Shown one piece after another: positions 1-11,671 of a DNA stretch of 64,000 nt. The DNA is from Massilia sp. MS-15 (GTDB lineage: Bacteria; Pseudomonadota; Gammaproteobacteria; Burkholderiales; Burkholderiaceae_D), in NCBI RefSeq assembly GCF_020176695.1, contig NZ_JAIWIA010000018.1, forward strand, positions 159,334 to 223,333, in the 5' to 3' direction. Under the pieces are notes generated by a model. It saw only the letters and a program-made list of their open reading frames with translations. It was not told where the DNA came from and searched no databases. Each line of letters begins with the position of its first letter. The stretch's first letter is position 1. Both the position numbers and the translations under genes were made by a program.

Positions 1-1
1 C

Positions 2-3000
2 AGCGACAGCTTCACGGTACAGGTGAGCGACGCCAGCGGCACCGCCACCCGCACCATCACGGTCAACGTCATGCCGGCCGCGCCAGGCGCGCCCGACCTT
101 GCGCCCGCCAGCGACAGTGGCAACAGCAACACCGACAAGCTCACCAATGCCAGCACCCTGTCCTTCAGCGGCACCAGCGGCGACGCCGACACCAGCAGCA
201 CGGTGCGTGTCTTCGTCGACCGGAACGGCAACGGCGTCTACGATGCCGGCATCGACCCGAGCAATACCGCCATGCTCGCGAACGGCAACTGGACGGTCAA
301 CGGCATCAACGTCGCCGGCCTGGCCGATGGCGCCTACCGGGCCTACGCCCAGGTGCAGTCGGCCGACGCCACCCAGACCAGCGCCGCCACCGCCGGCGTC
401 AACCTGACCCTCGACCGTAGCGCGCCCACGCTGGCGATCACCAGCAACCAGAGCACCCTCAAGGCCGGCGAAACCGCGACCATCACCTTCACCTTCAGCG
501 AAGACCCGGGCGCGAGCTTCACCTGGGACGGCAGCAGCGGCGACGTTAGCGTGAGTGGCGGCACGCTGAGCGCCATCGCCGGCACCGGCACCACCCGCAC
601 CGCCACCTTCACCCCGACCGGCGGCGTCAACAGCGGCAGCGCCAGCATCACCGTCAGCGCCGGAAGCTATGTCGACGCGGCGGGAAATGGGGGCGGCAGC
701 GGCGCCACGCCGGCGCTGAGCTTCGATACGCTGGCGCCCGCGGTGAGCGCGATCACGCGGGTCGGCCCGGCCACCAGCAGCGCCACGACCGCCAGCTACA
801 TCGTGACGTTCGACAGCAGCGTGAGCGGCATCACTTTGAACGACTTCCAGCTGACCGGCACCGGTACGGCCTCCGGCACCATCGCTGCGGTCAGCGGAAG
901 CGGAAGCACCTATACCGTCAGCATCGCCGGCATCAGCGGCGACGGCACCCTGCGCCTCGACCTCAAGAGCAGCGGCACCGGCATCATCGACGACGGCGGC
1001 AACGCCTCCGGCGGTTTCACCGGCGGCCAGACCATCGTCTTCGACCATACGGCGCCCGCGGTCAGCACCGTGTCGGTGCCGGCGTCCGGCACCTATGGCC
1101 TGGGGGACGAACTGGTCTTCACCGTCCACTTCAATGAAGCGGTCGTGGTCGACACCAGCGGCGGCACGCCCGTGATCTACCTGGGCCTCGACACCGGCGG
1201 CGTGGTCCAGGCTTCTTATGCCAGCGGTTCGGGCAGCACCGCCCTGCGCTTCAGCTATACCATCGGCGCCGGCAATGCCGACAGCAATGGCGTCGCCCTG
1301 GGCACCGGCATCTCGCTCAACGGCGGCACGATCCGCGATGCGGCCGGCAATGCCGCGGCCATGGCGCTCAACGGCGTCGCGTCCACCAGCGGCGTGCTCG
1401 TGGCGGCGCTGGCGCCAAGCGTGCTCGCCATCGAGCGGGTGGGCCAGGCGCTCACCAACGCCACCAGCGTCGACTACACCGTCACGTTTTCGCAGAGCGT
1501 CACCGGCGTCGACGCGAGCGACTTCACCCTGAGCGGCAGTGGCGCGACCGGCAGCATCGCCGGCGTCAGCGGCTCGGGCAGCACCTACACCGTCACCGTC
1601 GCCAACATCAGCGGCAACGGCAGCCTGCGCCTGAACCTGAATTCCGGCGCGACCGGCATTGCCAACGGCAGTGGCCAGGCCCTGTCCGGCGGCTTCACGG
1701 ACGGCCAGGCCTATACGATCGACCAGAGCGCACCGCTGCTCGCCGGCGCGATCGCGTTTTCCGATACCGCACTCAGGATCGGCGAGACCGCCACCGTCAC
1801 CATTGTCTTCACCGAAGCGGTCACCGGATTCACCACGGGCGACGTCACGGTGCCCAACGCCTCGCTCACGAACCTGAGTTCGAGCGACGGCGGCCGCACC
1901 TGGACCGCCACCCTCACGCCCGCCGCCGGCGCCAGCGCCCAGTCCAATGTGCTGACCCTGAACCATGCCGGCATCGCCGACCTGGCCGGCAACGCCGGCA
2001 GCGGCAGCGCCAACAGCGGCAACTACGCCGTCGATACCACGCGACCGAGCCTGGCCGCCGGCATCGCCATCTCGGACACGGCGCTCAGGATCGGCGACAC
2101 TGCCACCGTGACTTTCACCTTCACCGAGGCCGTGACCGGCTTTACCGTGGCCGACGTGAGCGTGCCGAATGCGACGCTTGGCGGCCTGAGTTCGAGCGAC
2201 GGCGGCATCACCTGGACTGCCACCCTCACCCCCGTCGCCGGCATCAGCGACGCCACGAACGTTCTGCACCTTGACTACACCGGCATTGCCGACCTCGCAG
2301 GCAACGCCGGCAGTGCCATCGTCGCCAGTGGCAACTACAGTGTCGATACCGTGCGTCCTGCCCTGGCTGCCAGCATCGCGATCTCCGATACCAGCCTGAC
2401 AGTGGGAGAGAGCGCCACCGTCACCTTCACGTTCACCGAGCCGGTAACCGGCTTTACCAGCGCCGACGTGGCCGCGCCCAACGCCACGCTCTCGAACCTG
2501 GGCTCGGCCAACGGCGGCCTGACCTGGACCGCGACCCTCACTCCGGCCGCGGGCGTGAGCGCCGCTTCCAATGTCTTGGTCCTGGACTACGCCGGCATCG
2601 CCGACCTGGCTGGCAACGCCGGCGCCGGCAGCGTCGCCAGCCCCGGCTATGCTGTCCGGACCACGGTGCCGACGCTGGCCGCGCCGATCGCGCTCTCCGA
2701 TACCGCACTCAGGATCGGCGACAGCGCCACGGTCAGCTTCGTGTTCACCGAGCCGGTCATCGGGTTTACCGTCGCCGACGTGAGCGTATCGAACGGCACC
2801 CTGTCCGGGCTGTCCTCGGGCGACGGCGGCGTCAGCTGGACCGCCACCCTGACGCCCGCCGCCGGCGCCAGCGCTGCCGCCAATGTGCTGCGCCTCGACC
2901 TGGGCGGGATCGCCACTCTGTCGGGCAACGTGGGCAGTGGCAGCGTCGACAGCGGCAACTACGCGGTCGACACCGTCCGTCCGGCCCTGGCCGCTGCCAT

Positions 3001-6000
3001 CGCCATCTCCGATACCGCGCTCAAGAGCGGCGACAGCGCCACCGTGAGCTTCACCTTCACCGAAGCGGTGACCGGTTTCACGACGGCGGACGTGACCGTG
3101 CCCAACGGCACCCTGACCGGCCTGGCTTCGGCCGATGGCGGCATCACCTGGACCGCCAGCCTCACCCCGGACAGCGGCGTCACGGACGCCACCAACGTCC
3201 TCACGCTGGATTACACGGGCCTGACCGACCTCGCCGGCAATCCCGGCAGCGGAATGGCCAGCAGCGCGAACTATGCCGTCGATACCACGGCGCCGCAGCT
3301 GGCCGCGCCGATCTCGATCTCGCACACGGCACTGCGGATCGGCGACAGCGCCACCGTCGGCTTCGTCTTCACCAAGGCGGTCAGCGGTTTTACTGTGGAC
3401 GACGTCAGCGTGCCGGACGGCAGCCTGTCCGACCTGAGCTCAAACGACGGCGGCATCAGCTGGACCGCCACCCTGCATCCCGGCGCCGGCGCCAGCAGCA
3501 CCGGCAATGTGCTGAGCCTCGACCTGGCCCGCCTCAGCGACCTGGCGGGCAACGCCGGTAGTGGTACCGCCAGCAGCGCCAGCTACGCGGTCGACACCCA
3601 GCGCCCGGCGCTCGCCGCCGCGATCGCGCTGTCCAGCACCACGCTGAAAGCCGGCGAGACGGCCACCGTCAGCTTCGTCTTTACCGAAGCGGTCACGGGC
3701 TTCACCGAAGCCGACGTCAGCGTCGCGAACGGCAGCCTGGCGAACCTGGGCTCGGCCGATGGCGGCGTCACCTGGAGCGCTACGCTGGTGCCCGCTGCCG
3801 GCGCTACCGGCAGCGGCGTCCTCAGCCTGGACCTGGGCGGCCTGGCCGACCTTGCCGGCAAGGCCGGCAGCGGCACCGCCAGCAGCCTCGGCTATTCGGT
3901 CGATACCCAGGGCCCGGCCCTGGCCGCGGCGATCACGGTGTCCGACACGGCGCTCAAGGCCGGCGACACGGCCACCGTCCGCTTTGTCTTCACCGAGGCG
4001 GTGAGCGGCTTCACCGTGGACGACGTCAGCGTGCCGGACGGCAGCCTGTCCGACCTGAGTTCAAACGACGGCGGCATCACCTGGACCGCCACCCTGCATC
4101 CCGGCGCCGGCGCCAGCAGCACCGGCAATGTGCTGAGCCTCGACCTGGCCGGCCTCAGCGACCTGGCGGGCAACGCCGGTAGCGGCACCGCCAGCAGCGC
4201 CAGCTACGCGGTCGACACCCAGCGCCCGGCGCTCGCCGCCGCGATCGCGCTGTCCAGCACCACGCTGAAAGCCGGCGAGACGGCCACCGTCAGCTTCGTC
4301 TTTACCGAAGCCGTCACGGGCTTCACCGAAGCCGACGTCAGCGTCGCCAACGGCAGCCTGGCGAACCTGGGCTCGGCCGATGGCGGCGTCACCTGGAGCG
4401 CTACGCTGGTGCCCGCTGCCGGCGCTACCGGCAGCGGCGTCCTCAGCCTGGTCCTCGGCGGCGTGGGCGACCTCGCGGGCAATGCCGGCCGCGGCACCGC
4501 CCGCAGCCTCGGCTATTCGGTCGAGACCCAGGGCCCGGCCCTGGCCGCGGCGATCCCGGTGTCCGACACGGCGCTCAAGGCCGGCGACACGGCCACCGTC
4601 CGCTTTGTCTTCACCGAGGCGGTGAGCGGCTTCACCGTGGACGACGTCAGCGTGCCGAACGGCAGCCTGTCCGACCTGGCTTCGCAGGACGGCGGCATCA
4701 GCTGGAGCGCGACCCTGGCGCCGGCCGCCGGCGCCAGCAGCGCCGCCAACGTGCTGACGCTCGACCTGGGCGGGATCACCGACCTGGCCGGCAACGTGGG
4801 CGCCGGCAGCGCCACCAGCGTCAGCTATGCGGTGGACAACGCGCGGCCGGCCCTGGCCGCGCCCATCCGCTTCTCGCAGAACACGCTCAAGAGCGGCGAG
4901 CATACGACCGTGAGCTTCAGCTTCACCGAGGCGGTGAGCGGCTTCACGGCCGAGGACGTGCGCGTGCCGGATGGCACGCTGCTGGGCCTGGCTTCGGCGG
5001 ATGGTGGCTTTACCTGGACCGCGCTGCTGGTGCCGCATGCCGGCGCCCGCAGCAGCGGCAATGTACTGACCCTCGACTACGCGGGCATCACCGACCTGGC
5101 CGGCAACGCGGGCAGCGGCGTGGCCAGCAGCCCGGCATACGCGGTGAATACCATCGGGCCGGCACTCGCCGCGCCGATCGCCATTTCCGACAGCATGCTG
5201 ACCAGCGGCGAGACGGCGGTCGTCACCATCGTGTTCACCGAAGCCATCACCGGCTTCACGCTCGACCGGCTAAGCGCGCCGAACGCCGTGCTCTCCGGCC
5301 TGGCCAGCAGCGACGGCGGCCTGACCTGGACCGTGGCCCTGGCCCCGCTGGCCGGTACCAGCGTGGCCGGCAACACTGTGAGCCTCGACCTGGGCGGCAT
5401 CCGCAACCTGGCCGGCAACGCCGGCAGCGGCACCGCCGTCGGCGCCAGCTACACCGTCGACACGCAGGCGCCAACCGCCACCGTGAGCATCTCGGACACC
5501 GCGCTGGCGGCAGGCGACAACGCGCAGGTGACCATCGCCTTCAGCGAGCCGGTAAGCGGCTTCGACCCGGCGGCCGTGCAGGCCACGGGCGGCAGCCTCG
5601 GCGCGTTTTCCAGCACCGACGGCGGACGCACCTGGAGCGCGGTGTTCACCCCAACCGCGCAGACCAGCGCACCCGTCAACCACATCAGCCTCGACCTCGC
5701 CGGCGTGCGCGACATGGCCGGCAATGGCGGCGCCGGCAGCGTGGCCTCGCAGGCCTTCGCGGTCAATACCATCACCACGCCGCAGGTGGAGCCGCCGGTC
5801 ACCGGCACCGTGGACGGCGTCCCGGTCACCCTCCAGACCGGAACGGTCGATCCCGCCACCGGCCTGCCCGGCAAGGTCATCACGGTTCCGATCGTGACGC
5901 CGGCCCGCGCCGACGATCCGGCATCCCCGCATGGCGGCCTGGCCGACATTCCGCTCGGCCTGATCAGCGCATCCGGGCCGCGCACCGATCTGCTGCTCAG

Positions 6001-7750
6001 CCTTCCGGTCGGGACCGGCATGCGCGCCGAGGGGCCGTCGGGCCTGCTCGACAATGGACAGGCGCTGGTCGACCTGATCCGCCGCATCGAGCAGCATGCC
6101 GGCGCCGACGCCGGCGCCCGCCAGGACCTGGCCGGGCAAGGCCGCGATTTCCTGTCCAGCCTGGCGCCCGACACCCTGCTGCAGTCCAGCACCCTGGTGC
6201 TCTCGGCAGCGCCAGGCACGGGCACGCCGCCGGACATCCTGCTCAGCAGCGGTGCGCGCGGCGCTCCTGGCCCGGGCCAGACCGCGATCGGCCTGGTGGT
6301 GGACGCCACCGGACTGCCGGCCGGCGCCACGCTGCAATTGAATCACGTGGACTTCGCGGCGATCATCGGCGCGGTCACCCTGCGTGGCGGCGAGGGCCGC
6401 AACCACGTGGTGGGCGACGGCGCCAGCCAGAACATCTTCCTGGGCGCCGAAGACGACATCCTGCTCGGCGGCGGCGGCAACGACATCATCAGCAGCGCCG
6501 GCGGCAACGACGTGCTGGACGGCGGGGACGGCGACGACATCGTGGTCGGCGGCATCGGCAACGACCGTCTTGCGGGCGGCGCCGGCGACGACGTCCTGCA
6601 GGGCGGGCGCAGCAGCGTGGGCGGCTGGCAGTTCTTCCTGGACGAGGCTGGTGTCCTGCAGGCGCGCCACGAGACGGCGCTGTTCGTGCCAGGCCAGGAC
6701 GAGCGCCTGGCGCTGGGCGAACTGGACGGCGCGGCAAAGGGACTGTCCTTCCTCGCCGCCGACAAGGCGGCGCTGTCGGGCCTGTCGCTGCTGTACCACG
6801 CGGCCTTCGGCCGCGCCCCCGACCTGGAAGGCCTGGCCTACTGGGCCGGCACCGACCTGGGCACCGTGGCCGGGCAGCTGCTGCAGTCCACCGAATGGAG
6901 GGATGGCGCCGGCGCCGGGCTGTCCGATGCCGCCTTCGTCCAGGCGCTGTACCAGAACGCCTTCGGCCGCCCGGCCGACAGCGGCGGGCTGGCGTTCTGG
7001 ACCGCGCAGCTGGCGGGCGCCGCGGGCACGCCGGCACTGGGCCGGGCCGAGCTGCTGCAAGCCCTGGCCCAGAGCCTGGAACACCGCCAGGCCTGGCATA
7101 CCGCGGACGGCTACCTGATCGGCCTTGGGCGCGTCGGCCGCGAGCACGGCTGGATCGCCGGCAGCGGCGACGACCGGCTCGAGGGCGGCGCCGGCAGCGA
7201 CCTGCTGGTCGGCGGCGACGGCATCGATACCGCCGTCTACGCCGGCAGCATGCGCGACTACCGCTTCATGATCGATCGCGCAGGCCAGCTGAAGGTGGCC
7301 AGCGCCGCCGGCAACGATGTCGACCAGTTGTCCGGCATCGAACTGGCCGAGTTCAGCGACGGCATCATCGACCTCGGTTTCCTCCAGGGCAACTCCGCCC
7401 AGATGGCGCAGCTGACCCGGCTGGGCTTGTTGTACCAGGCGCTGTTCGACCGCGCCGGCGACCTGGCCGGCCTGCAATGGTGGATGGGACGCGGCGACGA
7501 CGGCGCCCAGCTGGTGCGCGACTTCACCGGCACGGCGGAGTTCAAGGCGCGCTACGCGGGCACGGACGACGCCGCCTTCGTCAAGGCGCTGTTCGACAAT
7601 GCAGGCCTGGACGCGGCGGCTGCGGGCGGCACGGCCTACTGGGAGGCCTACCTGGCCACCCACGACCGTGCCGAGCTGATCGGCAACTGGCTGCAGAACG
7701 GCGAGGTCGCGAACGCCCAGTTCGCCGGCCAGGGCCTGTGGCTGTTCTGA
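2..7750 (+). CDS. Giant Ig-like repeat / RTX / DUF4214 secreted protein (5' end outside window)
   Basis: The frame is open to the window edge, so this is the C-terminal part (about 2,580 codons) of a larger protein. After divergent Ig-like segments, 13 tandem Ig-like repeats of about 100 residues run from about 1729 to 5770. Each carries a G-[DE]-x-A-T-V strand, an 'F-T-E-A-V-[TS]-G-F' strand, an 'S-x-D-G-G' turn and an 'L-A-G-N-A-G' end, resembling Big_12-type bacterial Ig domains. Next come a block of GGxGxD calcium-binding nonapeptides (about 6430-6610), two DUF4214-like units with an 'FGR.PD..GL.YW' motif, a second short RTX block (about 7150-7240) and a third DUF4214-like unit. This architecture is typical of type I-secreted surface adhesins or matrix proteins with an uncleaved C-terminal signal. 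No exporter genes are visible here. Surface adhesion is inferred from the family. Confidence 0.9.
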   Translation, partial: SDSFTVQVSDASGTATRTITVNVMPAAPGAPDLAPASDSGNSNTDKLTNASTLSFSGTSGDADTSSTVRVFVDRNGNGVYDAGIDPSNTAMLANGNWTVNGINVAGLADGAYRAYAQVQSADATQTSAATAGVNLTLDRSAPTLAITSNQSTLKAGETATITFTFSEDPGASFTWDGSSGDVSVSGGTLSAIAGTGTTRTATFTPTGGVNSGSASITVSAGSYVDAAGNGGGSGATPALSFDTLAPAVSAITRVGPATSSATTASYIVTFDSSVSGITLNDFQLTGTGTASGTIAAVSGSGSTYTVSIAGISGDGTLRLDLKSSGTGIIDDGGNASGGFTGGQTIVFDHTAPAVSTVSVPASGTYGLGDELVFTVHFNEAVVVDTSGGTPVIYLGLDTGGVVQASYASGSGSTALRFSYTIGAGNADSNGVALGTGISLNGGTIRDAAGNAAAMALNGVASTSGVLVAALAPSVLAIERVGQALTNATSVDYTVTFSQSVTGVDASDFTLSGSGATGSIAGVSGSGSTYTVTVANISGNGSLRLNLNSGATGIANGSGQALSGGFTDGQAYTIDQSAPLLAGAIAFSDTALRIGETATVTIVFTEAVTGFTTGDVTVPNASLTNLSSSDGGRTWTATLTPAAGASAQSNVLTLNHAGIADLAGNAGSGSANSGNYAVDTTRPSLAAGIAISDTALRIGDTATVTFTFTEAVTGFTVADVSVPNATLGGLSSSDGGITWTATLTPVAGISDATNVLHLDYTGIADLAGNAGSAIVASGNYSVDTVRPALAASIAISDTSLTVGESATVTFTFTEPVTGFTSADVAAPNATLSNLGSANGGLTWTATLTPAAGVSAASNVLVLDYAGIADLAGNAGAGSVASPGYAVRTTVPTLAAPIALSDTALRIGDSATVSFVFTEPVIGFTVADVSVSNGTLSGLSSGDGGVSWTATLTPAAGASAAANVLRLDLGGIATLSGNVGSGSVDSGNYAVDTVRPALAAAIAISDTALKSGDSATVSFTFTEAVTGFTTADVTVPNGTLTGLASADGGITWTASLTPDSGVTDATNVLTLDYTGLTDLAGNPGSGMASSANYAVDTTAPQLAAPISISHTALRIGDSATVGFVFTKAVSGFTVDDVSVPDGSLSDLSSNDGGISWTATLHPGAGASSTGNVLSLDLARLSDLAGNAGSGTASSASYAVDTQRPALAAAIALSSTTLKAGETATVSFVFTEAVTGFTEADVSVANGSLANLGSADGGVTWSATLVPAAGATGSGVLSLDLGGLADLAGKAGSGTASSLGYSVDTQGPALAAAITVSDTALKAGDTATVRFVFTEAVSGFTVDDVSVPDGSLSDLSSNDGGITWTATLHPGAGASSTGNVLSLDLAGLSDLAGNAGSGTASSASYAVDTQRPALAAAIALSSTTLKAGETATVSFVFTEAVTGFTEADVSVANGSLANLGSADGGVTWSATLVPAAGATGSGVLSLVLGGVGDLAGNAGRGTARSLGYSVETQGPALAAAIPVSDTALKAGDTATVRFVFTEAVSGFTVDDVSVPNGSLSDLASQDGGISWSATLAPAAGASSAANVLTLDLGGITDLAGNVGAGSATSVSYAVDNARPALAAPIRFSQNTLKSGEHTTVSFSFTEAVSGFTAEDVRVPDGTLLGLASADGGFTWTALLVPHAGARSSGNVLTLDYAGITDLAGNAGSGVASSPAYAVNTIGPALAAPIAISDSMLTSGETAVVTIVFTEAITGFTLDRLSAPNAVLSGLASSDGGLTWTVALAPLAGTSVAGNTVSLDLGGIRNLAGNAGSGTAVGASYTVDTQAPTATVSISDTALAAGDNAQVTIAFSEPVSGFDPAAVQATGGSLGAFSSTDGGRTWSAVFTPTAQTSAPVNHISLDLAGVRDMAGNGGAGSVASQAFAVNTITTPQVEPPVTGTVDGVPVTLQTGTVDPATGLPGKVITVPIVTPARADDPASPHGGLADIPLGLISASGPRTDLLLSLPVGTGMRAEGPSGLLDNGQALVDLIRRIEQHAGADAGARQDLAGQGRDFLSSLAPDTLLQSSTLVLSAAPGTGTPPDILLSSGARGAPGPGQTAIGLVVDATGLPAGATLQLNHVDFAAIIGAVTLRGGEGRNHVVGDGASQNIFLGAEDDILLGGGGNDIISSAGGNDVLDGGDGDDIVVGGIGNDRLAGGAGDDVLQGGRSSVGGWQFFLDEAGVLQARHETALFVPGQDERLALGELDGAAKGLSFLAADKAALSGLSLLYHAAFGRAPDLEGLAYWAGTDLGTVAGQLLQSTEWRDGAGAGLSDAAFVQALYQNAFGRPADSGGLAFWTAQLAGAAGTPALGRAELLQALAQSLEHRQAWHTADGYLIGLGRVGREHGWIAGSGDDRLEGGAGSDLLVGGDGIDTAVYAGSMRDYRFMIDRAGQLKVASAAGNDVDQLSGIELAEFSDGIIDLGFLQGNSAQMAQLTRLGLLYQALFDRAGDLAGLQWWMGRGDDGAQLVRDFTGTAEFKARYAGTDDAAFVKALFDNAGLDAAAAGGTAYWEAYLATHDRAELIGNWLQNGEVANAQFAGQGLWLF
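3395..4636 (+). repeat. Near-identical 621-bp tandem duplication inside the repeat protein
   Basis: The segment starting at the 'gtggacgacgtcagcgtgcc' landmark at 3395 recurs at 4016 and the landmark appears a third time at 4637, a constant period of 621 bp (207 codons, two Ig-like repeats). The first two units are almost identical at DNA level. The second differs mainly in a cluster around 4450-4560, where several conserved residues change (Asp to Val, Ser to Arg, Thr to Pro). Confidence 0.85.
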
Positions 7751-7867
7751 TGTGATCCTGGCATGGCCGGGGTGGCGCAACAACGCGCCCCGGCCGTGCG
7801 CGCGAAGGCGAATGACTTCGGGCCGCCATCTGGCTATAATCTCGCCCTTCGCACCCAGGATTTCGCC

Positions 7868-9838
7868 ATGTCACTGCTTGACCACCAGCTTGAATTGCTG
7901 TCGCCCGCCAAGACCGCCGAGATCGGTCGCGAGGCCATCCTCCATGGCGCCGACGCGGTGTACATCGGCGGCCCCGCCTTCGGCGCGCGCCACAATGCCA
8001 GCAATCCACTGGAAGACATCGCCGACCTGACCGCCTTTGCCCACCGCTACCGCGCGCGCATCTTCGTGACCATGAACACGATCATGCACGACAGCGAACT
8101 GGAACTGGCGCGCCAGCAGATCTGGCAGCTGTACGAAGCCGGCGTCGATGCCCTGATCATCCAGGACATGGGCCTGCTTGAAATGGACCTGCCGCCGATC
8201 CAGCTGCACGCCAGCACCCAGTGCGATATCCGCACCGTCGAAAAGGCGAAATTCCTGGGCGAGGTGGGCTTTTCGCAGCTGGTGCTGGCGCGCGAGCTCA
8301 CCGTCGAGCAGATCCGTAGAATCAAGGCGGAAGTGGACACCCCGCTCGAGTATTTCGTGCATGGCGCCCTGTGCGTGGCGTTCTCTGGCCAGTGCTATAT
8401 TTCGCACGCCGACACCGGCCGCAGCGCCAACCGCGGCGACTGCTCGCAGGCCTGCCGCCTGCCTTACACCCTGAGCGACGGCCAGGGCCGTGTGGTAGCC
8501 TACGAAAAGCACCTGCTGTCGATGAAGGACAACGACCAGAGCCGCAACCTGGAAGCCCTGGTCGATGCCGGCATCCGCTCGTTCAAGATCGAGGGCCGCT
8601 ACAAGGACATGGGCTACGTGAAGAACATCACGGCCCACTACCGCCTGCTGCTGGACGAACTGCTCGAGCGCCGTCCGGAATTCGCGCGCGCCTCCAGCGG
8701 CAACACCCGCGTGCTATTCACCCCCGACGTGGACAAGAACTTCCACCGCGGCCATACCGATTATTTCGCACTCGGCCGCCAGGACGACATCGGCGCCTTC
8801 GATTCGCCCAAGTACATCGGCGTCGAGCTGGGCACGGTGACCCGCATCGGCCCGGACTTCATCGAGCTGGCCACCAACGCGCCGATGGCCAATGGCGACG
8901 GCCTGAACTACATGAACAAGCGCGAGACGGTCGGCATCCAGGCGAATACGGCGCACAAGCTGGGCGAGGACGAGGACGGCCAGCGCTGGCGCGTGTTCCC
9001 GAACGAGGTGGTCAAGAGCCTGGCCGGCCTGAAGGTCGGCACCATCGTGCACCGCAACCGTGACCACCAGTGGGAATCGGCGCTGACCAAGAAATCCTCG
9101 GAACGCAAGGTGCGCGCCGACCTGCTGCTGGCCGACGTGCCGGACGGCCTGGTGCTGACCATCCGCGACGAGGACGGCATCGAGACCGTGACGAGCGCCG
9201 CGATCGCCCTGCAGCAGGCCCAGCAGGCGGCGCAGGCGGAAGCCTCGCTGCGCACCAATATCGCCAAGCTCGGCAACACGATGTTCGAGGCCGGCACGGT
9301 CGAGCTGCAACTGTCGCAGCCCTGGTTCGTGGCATCGAGCGCCATCAACGCCCTGCGCCGCGACGCCGTCGCCGCCCACGAGCTTGCCCGCCTGGCCGCC
9401 TGGGCGCGTCCGCAGCGCAAGGCAGCCAGCGTACCGCCGGCCGTGTATCCGGAACAGCACCTGAGCTACCTGGCCAACGTCTACAACGAACAGGCGCGCG
9501 CCTTCTACCACAAGCACGGTGTGCAGCTGATCGATGCGGCCTACGAGGCGCACGAGGAAGCGGGCGAAGTGTCCTTGATGATCACCAAGCACTGCCTGCG
9601 CTTCTCCTTCAACCTGTGCCCGAAGCAGGCCAAGGGCGTGCAAGGTGTGCAGGGCCAGGTGCGGGCCGAGCCCATGACCCTGGTCAGCGGCAACGAGCGC
9701 TACACCCTGCGCTTCGACTGCAAGCCCTGCGAGATGCACGTGGTGGGTGCAATGAAGGACAACATCCTGAAGCAGCCGCCGCCTTCGGCCGTGCCCTACA
9801 GCCCGCTGGTCTTCCACAAGCAGCGTCCGCGGGCCTGA
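7868..9838 (+). CDS. rlhA: 23S rRNA 5-hydroxycytidine C2501 synthase (U32 peptidase family)
   Basis: 656 residues, matching the roughly 650-residue RlhA (YdcP) branch of the U32 family rather than the shorter TrhP or UbiU/UbiV branches. The N-terminus reads LELLSPAK followed by HGADAVYIGGPAFGAR. The middle has the U32 signature around 'EYFVHGALCVAFSGQCYIS' and 'NRGDCSQACRLPY', whose cysteines are expected to bind an Fe-S cluster. More cysteines occur late ('NLCPKQ', 'RFDCKPCEMHV'). RlhA hydroxylates C2501 of 23S rRNA using prephenate-dependent chemistry. The frame extends further upstream, but the ATG at 7868 starts the conserved sequence. Transcription probably ends at the hairpin about 25 bp downstream. 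Confidence 0.85.
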   Translation: MSLLDHQLELLSPAKTAEIGREAILHGADAVYIGGPAFGARHNASNPLEDIADLTAFAHRYRARIFVTMNTIMHDSELELARQQIWQLYEAGVDALIIQDMGLLEMDLPPIQLHASTQCDIRTVEKAKFLGEVGFSQLVLARELTVEQIRRIKAEVDTPLEYFVHGALCVAFSGQCYISHADTGRSANRGDCSQACRLPYTLSDGQGRVVAYEKHLLSMKDNDQSRNLEALVDAGIRSFKIEGRYKDMGYVKNITAHYRLLLDELLERRPEFARASSGNTRVLFTPDVDKNFHRGHTDYFALGRQDDIGAFDSPKYIGVELGTVTRIGPDFIELATNAPMANGDGLNYMNKRETVGIQANTAHKLGEDEDGQRWRVFPNEVVKSLAGLKVGTIVHRNRDHQWESALTKKSSERKVRADLLLADVPDGLVLTIRDEDGIETVTSAAIALQQAQQAAQAEASLRTNIAKLGNTMFEAGTVELQLSQPWFVASSAINALRRDAVAAHELARLAAWARPQRKAASVPPAVYPEQHLSYLANVYNEQARAFYHKHGVQLIDAAYEAHEEAGEVSLMITKHCLRFSFNLCPKQAKGVQGVQGQVRAEPMTLVSGNERYTLRFDCKPCEMHVVGAMKDNILKQPPPSAVPYSPLVFHKQRPRA

Positions 9839-9852
9839 TTTGACCAGCTGGT

Positions 9853-9888
9853 AAAAAAACAAGGCCACCGACTTGCGCGGTGGCGTTT
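9853..9888. terminator. Bidirectional intrinsic terminator between rlhA and the Bug-family gene
   Basis: Stem GCCACCG (9864-9870) pairs with CGGTGGC (9878-9884). A run of seven A lies on the 5' side (9853-9859) and a T-rich tail on the 3' side, so the hairpin can work for both convergent genes. Confidence 0.75.
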
Positions 9889-9916
9889 TGCTGCCTGCGG
9901 GGTGCGCCGGGCGGTT

Positions 9917-10909
9917 TCAGTCCACTGTGGCGCCGCTCTGCTTCACGACTTTCGACCAGCGCGCGTGTTCGGCCTGCACGAACTTCGCGAAGTTCTCGGG
10001 CGTGTCGCCCACGAAATCGGAACCGGTATCGGCCAGCACCTTCTGGAACTCGGGTCCCTTCATCACCTTGATCGCCTCGGCATTGATCTTCGCCAGCACC
10101 GGCTTGGGTGTCTTGGCCGGAGCAAAGAAGCCGTACCAGGCATAGGATTCGATCTGCGGCAGGCCGGCCTCGGCGAAGGTCGGCACATCCGGCAGCAACG
10201 GCGAGCGCTTGGCGCTCGAGATGGCGATCGGCTTCACCTTCCCGCTCTTAATGTGGGGCATGATCGCGATGGTGCTGTCGAACATCATCGGGATATGCCC
10301 GCCCAGCAGGTCGGAGATGGCCGGCGCCGAACCCTTGTAGGGCACGTGGGTCATTTCCAGCTTCGTGACGCTGGCAAACAGTTCGCTGGTCAGGTGCTGT
10401 GGCGTACCGTTGCCCGAGGAACCATAGGAAAACTGGCCTTTCTTCGCCTGGATATGGGCCATCAGCTCCTTCAGGTTCCTGGCCGGCACCGACGGGTGGG
10501 CCACCAGTACCAGCGGCACGCGCAGCAGGTTCGTCACCGGCGCCAGGTCCTTGAGCGGATCGAAGCTCATGTTGCGGTACAGGCTGGGATTGATGACGAT
10601 CGGCGCGCTCGACGTGATCAGCAGGGTGTAGCCGTCCGGCTTGGCGCGGGTGACGGCGGCGGTCCCGATGTTGCCGCCGCCACCGGCCCGGTTGTCGATC
10701 ACGAAGGACTGGCCCAGGGCCTGGGTCAGTCCCTTGGCAAGGGGGCGCGCCGCGATGTCGGATGGGCCGCCGGGGGGCCACGGCACCACCACCGTGACAG
10801 TCGAGGCCGGCCAGTTCTGCGCCTGCGCGCTGAACGAAACGACCGATGCGGAAAGGGCGCATGCCAGGGCGCAGGCAAGGTGTGTCGCGGTGCCGAAGAG
10901 TGCTCGCAT
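9917..10909 (-). CDS. Bug/TctC-family periplasmic tricarboxylate-type solute-binding protein
   Basis: 330 residues from the chosen ATG. A Sec signal peptide ends near 'SAQAQNWP'. The mature part has family landmarks: 'VVPWPPGGPSDIAARPLA', 'GQSFVIDNRAGGGGNIGTAAV', 'DGYTLL', and a late 'LPDVPTFAEAGLP'. Bug proteins deliver carboxylated ligands to TctAB-type transporters or to sensors. They are greatly expanded in Burkholderiales and often orphan, as here, where no tctA or tctB adjoins. An ATG at 10918 is also in frame, but AAAGGA sits about 8 bases before the ATG at 10909, so the shorter form is preferred. The ligand cannot be read from sequence. Confidence 0.88.
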   Translation of the reverse strand: MRALFGTATHLACALACALSASVVSFSAQAQNWPASTVTVVVPWPPGGPSDIAARPLAKGLTQALGQSFVIDNRAGGGGNIGTAAVTRAKPDGYTLLITSSAPIVINPSLYRNMSFDPLKDLAPVTNLLRVPLVLVAHPSVPARNLKELMAHIQAKKGQFSYGSSGNGTPQHLTSELFASVTKLEMTHVPYKGSAPAISDLLGGHIPMMFDSTIAIMPHIKSGKVKPIAISSAKRSPLLPDVPTFAEAGLPQIESYAWYGFFAPAKTPKPVLAKINAEAIKVMKGPEFQKVLADTGSDFVGDTPENFAKFVQAEHARWSKVVKQSGATVD

Positions 10910-10984
10910 AGTCTCCATCCTTTGTTAGAAAATTGACATGGACGGACAGTGTAGCGCATTCGGTGCACTGCCCGGCCTGTTCTC

Positions 10985-11584
10985 CTAGCCGAACAGCTTG
11001 TTCGCGGTGCGGGCGATCAGCTCGCCCTGGTGGCGTGCACCGCCCAGTTCGAGCTGGCTGGGCTGGCGCTCGCCCTGGCCGCCGGCGATGGTCGAGGCGC
11101 CATACGGACTGCAGCCGGTGATCTCGTCGAGCGTCATCTGACCGGCATAGCTGTACGGCAGCCCGACCACGGTCATGCCGAAGTGCAGCAGATTCGTGAT
11201 GATCGAGAACAGGGTCGTTTCCTGCCCGCCGTGCTGGGTCGCGGTCGAGGTGAAGGCGCCACCCACCTTGCCGTTGAGCGCACCGCGCGCCCACAGGCCG
11301 CCGGTCTGGTCGAGGAAGGCCGCCATTTGCGACGGCATGCGGCCGTAGCGGGTAGGCGCGCCGATGATGATGGCGTCGTAGTCGGGCAGCTCGTCCACGG
11401 TGGCGATCGGCGCCACCTGCTGCAGCTTGAAATGGGCTTTGCTGGCGATCTCTTCCGGCACCGTTTCCGGCACGCGCTTCAGGTCCACCGTCGCGCCGGT
11501 GGAACGCGCCCCTTCGGCCACAGCATTGGCCATCTGCTCGATATGGCCATAGGTCGAGTAATACAGCACCAGTACTTTCGACAT
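10985..11584 (-). CDS. wrbA: NAD(P)H:quinone oxidoreductase WrbA
   Basis: 199 residues, the usual WrbA length. The flavodoxin-like fold begins with '[17 protein letters not shown]' (FMN phosphate loop). It continues with '[30 protein letters not shown]', '[15 protein letters not shown]' and 'YGASTIAGG', all characteristic of WrbA. It performs two-electron reduction of quinones with FMN, avoiding semiquinone radicals, in the cytoplasm. A strong AGGAGG lies 7 bases before the ATG. It lies downstream of lpxO on the same strand with an 87-bp gap, so it may be transcribed separately. Confidence 0.95.
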   Translation of the reverse strand: MSKVLVLYYSTYGHIEQMANAVAEGARSTGATVDLKRVPETVPEEIASKAHFKLQQVAPIATVDELPDYDAIIIGAPTRYGRMPSQMAAFLDQTGGLWARGALNGKVGGAFTSTATQHGGQETTLFSIITNLLHFGMTVVGLPYSYAGQMTLDEITGCSPYGASTIAGGQGERQPSQLELGGARHQGELIARTANKLFG

Positions 11585-11671
11585 GCCCGCCTCCTGTCAG
11601 TCAATGGCAAGATCCCATTGTGCTGCAAATACGGCGCAGGCGGCACGCGCCTGGCGCGGCGCGGGGACCGC

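Noticed and set aside
5270..7783. About 840-codon minus-strand frame under the repeat protein
   Set aside because: Its repetitive composition derives from the Ig-like repeats on the other strand, and it has no domain signature.
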